This document shows, piece after piece, positions 1 through 8,690 of a stretch of DNA of 41,473 nucleotides. Source of the DNA: an uncultured Bacteroidales bacterium (GTDB lineage: Bacteria; Bacteroidota; Bacteroidia; Bacteroidales; Paludibacteraceae); assembly GCA_944321895.1 (NCBI GenBank), contig CALUNA010000022.1, positions 1-41,473 of the forward strand. Direction: 5' to 3'. Both the position numbers and the translations under genes were made by a program. The notes under the pieces are model-generated. The model did not search any database. It saw only the letters and a program-made list of their open reading frames with translations, and was not told the DNA's origin. Within the stretch, counting starts at the first letter, position 1, and every line of letters starts with the position of its first letter.

Positions 1-464
1 TATTCCTTATGTAACTTATACAAATCAGAGATATTTTCTATTTTATGGATGTCATCAAATAGACTTTTATAATCTTCGCCACTTTTGTCATAAACTCTTT
101 TACTACAATACAGTTCTTTACGAATAAGAGAATCTTCTTCATGATAACGTTTTTCACCTGACAAGGTAAAGATGTATGGCTCTTCCTGATGGTGTTTAAT
201 ATGAAAATCACGCAACCAATCGTATGCATTTTGATATCCATCAACAGCATTCCCTGTTGTTGCTTTTTGCTCACGTATATCTAATATAATAGCACACCAT
301 TCTAAAGGACACGCCTCAATAGCAGTTAATCTTTCTTTATAAGTAGACATAGGTGTAATTTCTATACCTTGTTCATAGGCGTATTCTATGAACTCACGTC
401 CCATAACAGAAAGTTCACCATATATATCTTTGCACTCATCATCTATCCACAAAACTTTTATCAT
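1..464 (-). CDS. Response regulator receiver-domain protein (3' end beyond window)
   Basis: A leftward reading frame starts at ATG 464 and stays open for 154 codons to the window edge, so the C-terminus is missing. The protein opens with the receiver pattern MIKVLWIDDE (acidic pair D8/D9), has a phospho-acceptor-like IILDIR (D62), a FTLSG strand with the conserved Thr/Ser (T100, S102), and KRVYDKSG, whose K127 fits the conserved lysine of response regulators. Receiver domains accept a phosphoryl group from a histidine kinase on the middle aspartate. The gene lies 17 bp downstream of the HATPase frame, so the two probably form a cognate two-component pair. Whether an output domain follows cannot be seen. 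Coding is supported by motif order and the open frame. The specific role is unknown. Confidence 0.8.
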   Translation of the reverse strand, partial: MIKVLWIDDECKDIYGELSVMGREFIEYAYEQGIEITPMSTYKERLTAIEACPLEWCAIILDIREQKATTGNAVDGYQNAYDWLRDFHIKHHQEEPYIFTLSGEKRYHEEDSLIRKELYCSKRVYDKSGEDYKSLFDDIHKIENISDLYKLHKE

Positions 465-481
465 AACTAACCTATTTAAGA

Positions 482-961
482 TTAAACTAATGGAAATTTC
501 ACACAGATAACAACAGGAAAGCCTTCTTTGCTATAAGGTAGTATAGCTTCTCCGCCAGCTTTGTCACAGATGTCATATATTCTAAAACCGCCATAACCTG
601 TATTCCCTGTCGGGCCAGCTATGCTACCTTGTTCAAAGAATGTTGTACGTGCACGTTCAGACATAGGCTCTCCATTATTAGCAATAGCTATTTCGCACAT
701 CCTATCATCTGTCACTTCAATAGATACTTGTAACAAATAATCATTTCTGTTTCCGATAAAACCATGCCTAACGGCATTGCCCACTATATTGTCAAGTAAC
801 TCTATGAATGCTTTAAGAGATATTTTAATATTGAGTTCCTTTTCGAATCCAACTTTCTCAATATTAAACGGCACCGAATATTTCGATGCAATTTTATCAA
901 GATAAGCATCCAACGAGTGAGCAACATCTAAACTTTTGCTCTGGCTCACCAGCCTGCTCAC
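482..961 (-). CDS. Histidine-kinase-type ATPase (HATPase_c) module, separate frame
   Basis: A 159-residue frame with a GTG start at 961. It carries the GHKL ATP-binding signature: N box ELLDNIVGNAVRHG (about residues 55-67, N62), a G1-like box NNGEP (95-99, with Asn where many kinases have Asp) and a glycine-rich G2 box GNTGYGGFRI (119-128). This is the catalytic domain of a sensor kinase but has no histidine-phosphotransfer segment of its own. That segment is in the upstream frame (897-1868), which overlaps it by 65 bp. Removing one base from the A5 run (T5 on the plus strand, 962-966) would fuse the two into one kinase of about 460 residues. This is therefore either the second half of a frameshifted or split kinase or a translationally coupled subunit. 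The response regulator follows immediately. Confidence 0.75.
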   Translation of the reverse strand: MSRLVSQSKSLDVAHSLDAYLDKIASKYSVPFNIEKVGFEKELNIKISLKAFIELLDNIVGNAVRHGFIGNRNDYLLQVSIEVTDDRMCEIAIANNGEPMSERARTTFFEQGSIAGPTGNTGYGGFRIYDICDKAGGEAILPYSKEGFPVVICVKFPLV

Positions 962-1868
962 TTTTTGTCAAATTTTCTATTTCAATCTCAACTTTTTTAA
1001 CTGAGCAAAATAAGCCTTCAAGTAAATCGTTGACTGACTGATTTGTGATTTCACCAATTACATCTGAGTGCTTTACGCCATCAGGATGTTTTTTAAAGAA
1101 GTTTTGCAGACGCTCTATAGCCATTCTGATAGGCATTACTTCATTGCTAAGCCTATGTTTACTATTACGTATATGAGCCTCATTCAACCACTCCTTTTGT
1201 TGAAACTTGCGTTCCTTCTCAGCCATCTTTTCCTGAAGCATTTTCTCCATTGACTTGGCATCTGCAATTCGTTGTTTTTGCACATTGATTGAAGGTATAT
1301 TCAAGGAACTTTCGTATAACCCATTACGAAAAACGGATTCTGCAGTTGTGATGTCTGTTGTAATACCATCAGCAAAAATCTCACCTACATTAATCCAACC
1401 AATTCCACCAAAAGAATCTCCATAAGCTTTCTTATACTTATCGTCAACATCTATGCCTTTTGACACACCTACCCATGATTCATATTTGCTCATATAAAAT
1501 AAATAATCAGGCAAAACGCAAGGATTTAATTTAAACACAAGTGTATAACCCATCGTTTGTGTTCGTTTAAACCCAGAGCATATAAAAACGGGGTCATCTT
1601 CACTAGCAAGCACAAAAGCCATCATAGGGCTATGTGATGCCATAACAAGCGATGGAGAGGTAATCTTCCGCATACCTTTCGTGGACGTTCCATTATCCAA
1701 GTCAGAAGGATGTACATAAATGGAATCCCAATCTTTGGCAAAATCCTTTTCTTGAAAAATTCTACCAAAAACCTCATCACGAACATCTTGATATTTAGTG
1801 GATAACAGTACAGATGAAACTTTTATATTCTGAACTTGCAATCCGTCTTGAGAAATGAAATCAGTCAT
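897..1868 (-). CDS. HsdS-like target-recognition domain fused to a kinase dimerisation/phosphotransfer segment
   Basis: A 323-residue protein. ATG 1868 is preferred over an in-frame TTG at 1874. Residues about 15-200 resemble the target-recognition half of type I restriction specificity subunits: YVHPSDLDNG (51-60), a PVFICSGF turn (93-100), LPDYLFYMSKY (119-129), then GLYESSLNIPSINVQKQR (183-200), matching the 'G...L..iPlP...Q..I' transition from TRD to helix. A charged coiled coil follows (201-228), then a phosphotransfer-like helix NSKHRLSNEVMPIRMAIERL (235-254; candidate phospho-His H238, HRxxN arrangement). The last 21 residues after TK302 look unlike a domain and overlap the HATPase frame, which suggests a frameshift. 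No HsdM or HsdR gene is visible, so this is probably not a working restriction subunit. The TRD assignment rests on pattern recognition, not an alignment. Confidence 0.6.
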   Translation of the reverse strand: MTDFISQDGLQVQNIKVSSVLLSTKYQDVRDEVFGRIFQEKDFAKDWDSIYVHPSDLDNGTSTKGMRKITSPSLVMASHSPMMAFVLASEDDPVFICSGFKRTQTMGYTLVFKLNPCVLPDYLFYMSKYESWVGVSKGIDVDDKYKKAYGDSFGGIGWINVGEIFADGITTDITTAESVFRNGLYESSLNIPSINVQKQRIADAKSMEKMLQEKMAEKERKFQQKEWLNEAHIRNSKHRLSNEVMPIRMAIERLQNFFKKHPDGVKHSDVIGEITNQSVNDLLEGLFCSVKKVEIEIENLTKSEQAGEPEQKFRCCSLVGCLS

Positions 1869-1910
1869 AGACAATCAAATTTAGGGGTTTAACATTTGTA
1901 TTTCCGGCAG

Positions 1911-1918
1911 CAAAGTTA
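1911..1918 (-). promoter_or_regulatory. Bacteroidetes -7 box (TAACTTTG) for the kinase/response-regulator genes
   Basis: On the minus strand TAACTTTG followed by CTGCC matches TAnnTTTG. It lies in the 67-bp gap between the WYL gene and the kinase start at 1868, leaving a leader of roughly 35 nt. No clear -33 TTTG is visible. The kinase and response regulator could thus be transcribed separately from the regulators. Confidence 0.55.
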
Positions 1919-1935
1919 TAAGCCATAGGTTCAGT

Positions 1936-2946
1936 CTATTTGAACTTATCATAATTATTTAGTGATTTTCTAATCCGTTCTCGTATTTTTTCCTCCAAAC
2001 TCGGCGGGAAAATGACTTTTAGACCTTCTCCATACGATAATAACTTTTGCTCTAACTCAAAATTCGGAATAACCGAAATTTGAATAGTTCCTCCTTCCCC
2101 GTCTTGTTCGAGAATAATTTGTGAGTGATGAATCGGTTTTGTTTTAATATATGGAAGTAAATCCTTGTCTACCCATAGACGTATCTCCTCGACTGACGCT
2201 CCCCTCGGTTTTGAAACGCCTATAATATCTTTAAAATATTGCTTGAAATCAGATTTTGTATTATGAATATACGGTACTGGAGCTTTCTTTATGCTACAAA
2301 TCCTATCCAAAGCAAAAATTGAAAGTGTACTATATTCACTTGTTTGCGCAAGTATAAACCACCTGTTATTATATTGCTTTAAATAATAAGGATGTATAAC
2401 ATAGTGCTGGGCAGTCATAGCATTAAAACTTTTATATTCTAACTCCAATGCATGATGCAAACGAATTGCATCGAATAAATAAGTCAAATAATTGATGCCC
2501 TTTAAAAAGGGATTATCATCAAATTCAACTATATGACAATTTTGTTGTGGATGACATGACATAGATGATTGTATACGGAGGTTAGTTTCATCTATCCATT
2601 TAAATTGCTGCCTCCCTTGAAACATACTGAGAGTGGAAAGGATTTCTTGTAAATTAGCAATGTCCTTTTCTGTTAAAGGGGCTTTATATATCGAAAAATC
2701 ACGCTCCTTATATCTATAGCGTTTATTCCTACCAATACGAATGGTTTCTATATCTATAAAATATGTATTTTGTATTTCCAATATATCATCACGTATTGTA
2801 TTCTTGGAAGTTACAACATGAAGCCCTCTTTCTTCAAGTTCAAGATTGCATTTATCCATTATTTCTTGAATGGAATAACCTCTTTCGCTTTGAAGGCATC
2901 TATCAATTATCTTTTGCCTTATAGCATATCCTTTTGTATTCGCCAT
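1936..2946 (-). CDS. WYL-domain transcriptional regulator
   Basis: A 336-residue protein with ATG at 2946. The N-terminal 100 residues form a winged-helix-like region (IIDRCLQSERGYSIQEIMDKC, then TSKNTIRDDILEIQ as recognition helix). Residues about 150-225 form the WYL domain, including the core HPYYLKQYNNRWFILA, and the C-terminal third fits the WCX extension. WYL proteins bind DNA and respond to nucleic-acid or nucleotide-type ligands, and they often regulate phage-defence operons in bacteria. The gene begins 5 bp after the stop of the XRE gene, so they form one transcript, and the kinase gene follows. A local regulator of the cassette is the simplest inference. Confidence 0.85.
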   Translation of the reverse strand: MANTKGYAIRQKIIDRCLQSERGYSIQEIMDKCNLELEERGLHVVTSKNTIRDDILEIQNTYFIDIETIRIGRNKRYRYKERDFSIYKAPLTEKDIANLQEILSTLSMFQGRQQFKWIDETNLRIQSSMSCHPQQNCHIVEFDDNPFLKGINYLTYLFDAIRLHHALELEYKSFNAMTAQHYVIHPYYLKQYNNRWFILAQTSEYSTLSIFALDRICSIKKAPVPYIHNTKSDFKQYFKDIIGVSKPRGASVEEIRLWVDKDLLPYIKTKPIHHSQIILEQDGEGGTIQISVIPNFELEQKLLSYGEGLKVIFPPSLEEKIRERIRKSLNNYDKFK

Positions 2947-2951
2947 TCTAT

Positions 2952-3152
2952 CTATTTTTGTGGCATTAATAAATCTCTTCTATCTACGCCCAAAATTTCT
3001 GCTATTCGAGTTAAAGTCACTAAATCTGGTTGCGTCGTATTTGTACACCATTTTGATATTGTTGAACAATCCTTTCCGAGTTGTTCAGCAAGCCATTTAT
3101 TTGTTTTTTGTTGTTCTGCTAATACAACTTTTAATCTATTTATCCGTTCCAT
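2952..3152 (-). CDS. Small XRE/Cro-CI family helix-turn-helix regulator
   Basis: A 66-residue protein consisting almost entirely of one HTH_3 domain: RINRLKVVLAEQQKTNKWLAEQLG, then the turn and recognition helix CSTISKWCTNTTQP, then LVTLTRIAEILGVDRRDLL. Start is ATG 3152. It is the first gene of the leftward unit and sits directly upstream of the WYL regulator (5-bp gap). Such small XRE proteins commonly autoregulate mobile or defence cassettes. The promoter-proximal position fits autorepression, but no operator repeat was identified. Confidence 0.85.
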   Translation of the reverse strand: MERINRLKVVLAEQQKTNKWLAEQLGKDCSTISKWCTNTTQPDLVTLTRIAEILGVDRRDLLMPQK

Positions 3153-3175
3153 ATGACATATAATTGATTATAGCG

Positions 3176-3183
3176 CAAATATA
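3176..3183 (-). promoter_or_regulatory. Bacteroidetes -7 box (TATATTTG) for the XRE-WYL unit
   Basis: TATATTTG on the minus strand, 23 bp upstream of the XRE ATG (3152), matches TAnnTTTG and gives a leader of roughly 15-20 nt. TTTG copies at 3201-3198 and 3215-3212 are not at the usual 19-21 bp spacing, so only the -7 element is claimed. Confidence 0.55.
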
Positions 3184-3878
3184 GTGATTTTATGTGGCAA
3201 AAAGGTGATTTCAAATGATTATTTCGTTTGAAAATTTGAATTAAACTCTTTTATGTGTACACAATATTATTTCTATGTACTATATTCTTTTGTATTCCTA
3301 TAAATTACCTGTTTCGGGACTGATTTGTTACTTGTTAATCTGTGAGTCGTTAGAATAGATTGAATTATAGATACTTAACGGCAATATAAAGAAAATCCAC
3401 CAGTAGCTCAATAGATTACCTGATGATTTTATTGAGATGACATAGTAGCGATATTATTGACATATTGCGGTAAATTTTCTCATAAACCAAATTCTCATCG
3501 GGAATTACACAAATACGCATGGATAATAAGCTGGAATCATATATTACCAAATTGTTGCTATTTTGTTATCTAATTAAGAATTTATCGAATTATATATTTG
3601 ATAATAAATATATTAAATCATATATTTATCTTGAAGGGAAAAGAAAAGGCGGAAACTGGTCTACGACCGATACCTTGCCTTTCCATTTTCCCTCATCTTG
3701 CTCCGACAGCATTTTGTGAAATGCCATCTTGTACCTATCCATTCCTTTGTTGCACCTTGAGTGAGCGGCATTCGTCCGGTAATTGAACAGTGAATAGATT
3801 TGGTGCTATTTTGTTACCTATAACTCTAAAAAATACATTTATATTATTGATAACTAATAATATATGATTATTAACTGA
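3184..3878. other. AT-rich intergenic spacer with island boundary
   Basis: About 0.7 kb, very AT-rich, with in-frame stops in all frames except short chance frames. The only patch of more coding-like composition is near 3640-3790. The spacer ends exactly where a truncated GLUG-repeat reading frame begins. No tRNA, integrase, transposase, terminal inverted repeat or attachment-site duplication could be recognised by eye. Confidence 0.5.
3626..3742 (-). pseudogene. Possible 3' remnant of an unidentified gene
   Basis: Within the AT-rich spacer, a minus-strand frame from ATG 3742 to TAA at 3626 encodes 38 residues (MDRYKMAFHKMLSEQDEGKW... ending FPPFLFPSR). It has a biased, protein-like composition and higher GC than its surroundings. 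Just upstream the other two frames also read protein-like stretches (for example QLPDECRSLKVQQRNG before a stop), as expected of a frameshifted gene tail. I do not recognise the family. Confidence 0.25.
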
Positions 3879-5762
3879 TATAATAGCCTAATCACAAATT
3901 GCTATAACAATGGCAATATAAACGGGAAGTACAGTCTTGGTGGAATAGCTGGAACATGTTATGCAACCATAAGCAATAGTTACAACGTTGGTGCAATCAA
4001 CGGGAACTATTATACCGGCAGTATAGCAGGTGAAGTTGGCGGGACAATTACCAATTGCTACTACTTGGCCGGTTGTGCTACCGATGAAAACGAAACTGTA
4101 CAAAACGGCATCGGTGCAAACCAGGGAGAAACCACAACCGACACAGAAGGAATAACAACAGCAAAGACAGCAGATGAATTTGCTTCCGGTGAAGTTTGCT
4201 GGCTGTTGAATAACAGTCAAGATGAAACGGTATGGAGTCAAGCCATTGGTACCAATGCATATCCTGTATTGACAACCGAACATATAGTTTACAAAATACC
4301 TTTCATAAATAAAACTACCGGTTTTGAACTTATGAGAATATATGGCAACAATGGCACAGAGTTAAGTTTACCGACTGCCGAAGAACTTGGTGTAGTCCTC
4401 ATCAAGGAATTTACCGATAACAACGGGAACAAGTTGGAGAACAGTTTCATTGTAAGTCCAGACCTGATTATAACCGTAGATTGCAGCGCATACACCATTT
4501 CGGTGGCCGACAATATCCGTCATGGCAGTATAACACCAGAAATGACAGAAGCCGGTGCCGGCAACGTGATCCACATAACTGCAACAGCGGAAGAACACTA
4601 CATGTTCAGCCAATTGCATGTTTCATATGATGGCAACACGGAATCACAGCCTGACGGAGAGACCAGTTTCACCATGCCGGCCGCGGATGTTACATTAAGT
4701 GCCTCATTCATACCAATGTATGCACAAAACGTCAGCTACGACATTGAAAAAGCGGGCATTGACACTTATAATGTGATATTCACATGGGAACGCCACACCA
4801 CGGCTTTCACCACCAACATTTACCGCGACAACGTGCTGGTGGCAGAAAACCTGACGGAAGCAACCTGGACAGATACAAACATAGCCAAAGGAACATATAC
4901 TTACACCTTTGAATTAAAGGATGCCGATGGTACATCCAGCTATATAGTTGGCTATAGCGTTGATGTATGGTTCTACGCGCTTGTTCCGCAAAGCGGCACA
5001 GAAAACGTAACACTTGGTGAAGATGCTCTTCCCATTTATGATAACGGAGGTTATAACGGAAATTACGCTAACAGTTCTGACGGGAAATTGGTTATCAACG
5101 CGCAAGAAGGATGCCGCATCAAACTCACTGGAAATATCAATACAGAAAACAACTATGACTTTGTAAAGATATATGACAGCGATGACACTGAACTTTACAA
5201 TTCAAGCGGAACATACGATATTGGCACAATCATATCTTCCGGCAACAGTTTGTCAATTGCTTTCACTTCAGATGGCAGTGTTATAGAAAGCGGCTTTGAT
5301 TTGTTGGCTGAAACGGTTTATCCGATTGCTGTTGCAACAATGAAAAATGGTACTGTAGTTCCTGATACACTATGGGCTGCCGCCGGTGACATTGTTACAT
5401 TACAAGCCATTCCGAGTGATGGCTACCAGTTGATAGAAAATTCGCTGACAATAAGAAAGCTTGAAAATCCAAGCATCTATACTGTTGTGAAAGACTATCA
5501 ATTCGTCATGCCATCTTACAAGATTATCATTATGGCACAATTTAGCGGCACAACCAACATAAACGGGACAGAAAACGGCACATGGACTGTTATTGGTATG
5601 GAACATTGCCTGCAAATCACAGGTACAGATGCTGAAGCCTCCATTTATGACACTACGGGACGCTTGATGTATCGCGGCCTGAACCGTATGATTAATCTTC
5701 CTGTATCAGGAATCTATATCATACGTATTGGAAACGAGGTACAAAAAGCCGTAGTCAAATGA
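3879..5762 (+). pseudogene. 5'-truncated GLUG-repeat surface protein with T9SS type A C-terminal domain
   Basis: The frame opens immediately after an in-frame TGA (3876-3878) and has no ATG or signal peptide, yet the first residues are already mid-repeat: TNCYNNGNINGKYSLGGIAG and a second copy ending GTITNCYYLAG, i.e. GLUG motifs of Bacteroidetes adhesin-like proteins. From the first open codon the order is: GLUG repeats (about 5-65), an InlB-B-like repeat ending FTMPAADVTLSASF (200-275), a fibronectin III-like domain (277-362), a CUB-like domain with NYDFVKIYDSDD and SLSIAFTSDGS (370-472), a second InlB-like repeat (477-555) and a T9SS type A sorting domain (560-627; ASIYDTTGRLMYRGL, SGIYIIRIG). 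The intact protein would have been secreted and surface-anchored. As it stands it lacks start and export signal, so it is probably dead. Confidence 0.8.
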
Positions 5763-5793
5763 CAACCACACCACAAGTTAAACAATGACAGCA

Positions 5794-5833
5794 TCGGGCA
5801 AGGGCCAACTCCCCTTGCCCGATCGCTTTTTAC
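5794..5833 (+). terminator. Rho-independent terminator
   Basis: A perfect 12-bp stem (ATCGGGCAAGGG, 5794-5805, with CCCTTGCCCGAT, 5813-5824), a 7-nt loop, then CGCTTTTT. It lies 31 bp after the stop of the truncated surface-protein gene, a relic of that gene's own terminator, and insulates valS. Confidence 0.9.
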
Positions 5834-5909
5834 ACATAGCCATTCCACCAACGCGCCGGAAAAATTCCATCACTACAGGCTGCATTCCCGAAACTTCATT
5901 ATTTTTTTG

Positions 5910-5917
5910 TACCTTTG
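5910..5917 (+). promoter_or_regulatory. Bacteroidetes -7 box (TACCTTTG) for valS
   Basis: TACCTTTG followed by CGG matches the TAnnTTTG consensus and lies about 70 bp upstream of the valS ATG (5989). The upstream sequence is T-rich, but no distinct -33 TTTG at correct spacing is evident. Confidence 0.65.
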
Positions 5918-5988
5918 CGGGCAATTTTAAAATACGCGCCTCACAAAGGCGGCACATCAGTTAAAACAATCATTTGAAGTTGGAATAT

Positions 5989-8616
5989 ATGGAACTTGCA
6001 AGCAAATACAACCCCACCGACATCGAATCGAAGTGGTACCAGTATTGGATAGACAACAAACTTTTTTCTTCCAAACCTGACGGGCGCGAGCCTTACACCA
6101 TTGTCATCCCGCCGCCAAACGTAACCGGCGTGCTGCACATGGGACACATGCTCAACAACACGATTCAGGACATATTGGTGCGCCATGCACGCATGATGGG
6201 CAAAAACGCTTGCTGGGTGCCCGGCACCGACCATGCTTCCATAGCCACCGAAGCCAAGGTGGTCAACAAACTGGCGCAACAAGGCATCAAGAAAAGCGAC
6301 CTGACACGCGAAGAGTTCCTGAAACATGCCTGGGCATGGACGGAAGAACACGGCGGAATCATCTTGAAACAACTCCGCAAACTGGGCGCGTCCTGCGACT
6401 GGGACCGCACGGCCTTCACCATGGACGAGGAACGCAGCAAAAGCGTTATCAAGGTCTTCTGCGACCTTTACAACAAAGGGCTGATTTACCGCGGCGTGCG
6501 CATGGTGAACTGGGACCCGAAAGCCCTGACCGCCCTGAGCGACGAGGAAGTCATTTTCAGGGAACACGAAGGCAAGCTCTATTATCTGCGCTACAAGATT
6601 GAGGGTGAAGACGGTTATGCCGTCGTTGCCACCACACGTCCGGAAACCATCATGGGCGATACGGCCATGTGCATCAACCCGAACGATCCCAAGAACACGC
6701 ACCTGAAAGGCAAAAAAGTCATCGTTCCGCTGGTAAACCGCGTCATTCCGGTCATCGAAGACGAATATGTGGACATCGAATTCGGAACGGGTTGCCTGAA
6801 AGTAACACCCGCCCACGATGTGAACGACTACATGCTCGGTGAAAAATACAACCTGCCCAGCATCGACATTTTCAACGACAACGGCACCCTGAGCGAAGCC
6901 GCCGGGCTCTATGTCGGCATGGACCGTTTCGATGTGCGCGAACAGATTGAAAAAGACCTGGCCGAAGCCGGATTGCTGGAAAAAGTGGAAAAATACACAA
7001 ACAAAGTTGGTTATTCGGAGCGCACCAACGTGCCCATCGAGCCGAAACTGTCCATGCAATGGTTCCTCAAAATGCAGCATTTTGCAGACATGGCGTTGCC
7101 TCCGGTAATGAACGACGAACTGAAATTCTATCCTGCAAAATACAAGAACATCTATAAAAACTGGCTGGAAAACATCAAGGACTGGTGCATCAGCCGCCAA
7201 TTGTGGTGGGGACACCGCATCCCGGCCTATTATCTGCCGCAAGGCGGATTCGTCGTGGCTGAAACTCCGGAACAAGCCCTTAAAAAGGCCATCAAGACCA
7301 CGGGCAACGACAAACTCACGCTTGCCGACCTCCGTCAGGACGAAGACTGTCTGGACACATGGTTCAGTTCCTGGCTCTGGCCTATTTCCCTGTTCGACGG
7401 TATCAACAACCCCGGCAACGAGGAAATCAAATATTACTATCCGACCAACGATTTGGTTACCGGCCCGGACATCATCTTCTTCTGGGTTGCCCGCATGATT
7501 ATGGCGGGTTACGAATACGAAGGGAAAATGCCGTTCAAGAATGTGTATTTCACAGGTATCGTGCGCGACAAGCTTGGCCGCAAAATGAGCAAGCAGTTGG
7601 GCAACAGCCCCGACCCGCTGGATTTGATTGAGCGCTACGGTGCTGATGGCGTGCGCATGGGCATGATGCTTTCCGCGCCTGCCGGCAACGACATCTTGTT
7701 CGACGAATCCCTCTGCGAGCAAGGGCGCAACTTCAACAACAAGATATGGAATGCTTTCCGTCTGGTCAAGGGCTGGCAGGTTGCCGATACGGAACAGCCG
7801 GAAGCGGCACGCAAAGCCATTGCCTGGTTCGGAGCGCAACTGAACAAAACCCTGCTCGAAGTGGAAGATTTGTTTGGCAAATACCGCCTCAGCGAGGCTT
7901 TGATGGCTCTATACAAACTGTTCTGGGACGAATTTTCCGCCTGGTATCTGGAAGCCGTAAAACCAGCCTACCAGCAACCGGTGGACAAACAGACTTATGA
8001 GGCCACACTTCATTTCTTTGACCTGCTACTACGCGCCTTGCACCCGTTCATGCCGTTCATTACCGAAGAACTATGGCAGGCACTCGAACCACGCAAGCAA
8101 GGCGCATCCATCATGGTTGCCACCTTGCCGGCATTGCATGCCAATGAGCAGGTGGAAGAACAGCTTATCAACAATTTTGAGCAAACAAAGAACATCATAG
8201 CCGGCATACGTACCATCCGGCTGCAAAAAAACATTCCGAACAAAGAAGCCCTCAATTTGCAGATTCTCGGCGGACACCCGGATGATTTTGACTGCATCAT
8301 CCGCAAGCTCGCCAATATTGACAAAATCGAGACTGTTACGGAAAAAACAGCCGGCAGCATATCGTTCCTGGTCGGTACGACCGAATATGCCGTTCCGATG
8401 CTCGATCTGATCAACGTTGATGAGGAAATCAAGAAAATGGAAGCCGACATCAACTATTACGAAGGTTTCCTGGCAAGTGTCATGAAAAAGCTGGGCAACG
8501 AGAAATTCGTTGCCAACGCCAAGCCGGAAATTGTCGAAGCCGAACGCAAGAAAAAAGCAGACGCGGAAGCCAAAATCGCCTCGCTCAAAGAAAGTATTGC
8601 GGCATTGAAGAAGTAA
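5989..8616 (+). CDS. valS: Valine--tRNA ligase
   Basis: An 875-residue class I aminoacyl-tRNA synthetase that charges tRNA-Val. ATG 5989 ([10 protein letters not shown]) is chosen over an in-frame TTG at 5974 because it matches the usual start of Bacteroidetes ValRS. Visible motifs: [13 protein letters not shown] with the HIGH-type box at 50-53, the editing-domain region [13 protein letters not shown], the catalytic segment with [22 protein letters not shown] at 532-536 and the anticodon-binding domain. It ends in the C-terminal coiled-coil arm ([17 protein letters not shown] to the lysine-rich end) that contacts the tRNA. Length is normal for ValRS. It has its own -7 box and is followed by a hairpin. 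Confidence 0.98.
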   Translation: MELASKYNPTDIESKWYQYWIDNKLFSSKPDGREPYTIVIPPPNVTGVLHMGHMLNNTIQDILVRHARMMGKNACWVPGTDHASIATEAKVVNKLAQQGIKKSDLTREEFLKHAWAWTEEHGGIILKQLRKLGASCDWDRTAFTMDEERSKSVIKVFCDLYNKGLIYRGVRMVNWDPKALTALSDEEVIFREHEGKLYYLRYKIEGEDGYAVVATTRPETIMGDTAMCINPNDPKNTHLKGKKVIVPLVNRVIPVIEDEYVDIEFGTGCLKVTPAHDVNDYMLGEKYNLPSIDIFNDNGTLSEAAGLYVGMDRFDVREQIEKDLAEAGLLEKVEKYTNKVGYSERTNVPIEPKLSMQWFLKMQHFADMALPPVMNDELKFYPAKYKNIYKNWLENIKDWCISRQLWWGHRIPAYYLPQGGFVVAETPEQALKKAIKTTGNDKLTLADLRQDEDCLDTWFSSWLWPISLFDGINNPGNEEIKYYYPTNDLVTGPDIIFFWVARMIMAGYEYEGKMPFKNVYFTGIVRDKLGRKMSKQLGNSPDPLDLIERYGADGVRMGMMLSAPAGNDILFDESLCEQGRNFNNKIWNAFRLVKGWQVADTEQPEAARKAIAWFGAQLNKTLLEVEDLFGKYRLSEALMALYKLFWDEFSAWYLEAVKPAYQQPVDKQTYEATLHFFDLLLRALHPFMPFITEELWQALEPRKQGASIMVATLPALHANEQVEEQLINNFEQTKNIIAGIRTIRLQKNIPNKEALNLQILGGHPDDFDCIIRKLANIDKIETVTEKTAGSISFLVGTTEYAVPMLDLINVDEEIKKMEADINYYEGFLASVMKKLGNEKFVANAKPEIVEAERKKKADAEAKIASLKESIAALKK

Positions 8617-8622
8617 ATGAAC

Positions 8623-8657
8623 ATTCCGCAACACAGTGATAAACCGTGTTGCGGAAT
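8623..8657 (+). terminator. Hairpin after valS (weak terminator)
   Basis: A perfect 12-bp stem (ATTCCGCAACAC 8623-8634 / GTGTTGCGGAAT 8646-8657) with an 11-nt loop, 7 bp past the valS stop. It is not followed by a clean T-tract (TATCATATTC), so read-through into the glycosyltransferase gene is possible. That gene shows no recognisable -7 box of its own. Confidence 0.65.
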
Positions 8658-8690
8658 TATCATATTCAAACAGTTTTCTGAACGCAATCC

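Noticed and set aside
38-274. Minus-strand 78-codon frame
   Set aside because: It is an alternative frame within the response-regulator gene, whose true frame is open from 464 to the edge and carries receiver motifs.
1-3152. Complete type I restriction-modification system
   Set aside because: No methyltransferase (HsdM) or translocase (HsdR) motifs are present, only one TRD-like domain joined to kinase parts.
3395-3470. tRNA-like D-arm string (gtagctcaat)
   Set aside because: No acceptor stem, anticodon arm or T-arm can be formed around it.
3519-3786. Two short plus-strand frames in the AT-rich spacer
   Set aside because: Low-complexity AT-rich frames without motifs or promoter; the only coding-like signal there is on the minus strand.
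5941-7839. 632-codon frame opposite valS
   Set aside because: Antisense shadow of a highly conserved synthetase gene; composition has no domain logic.
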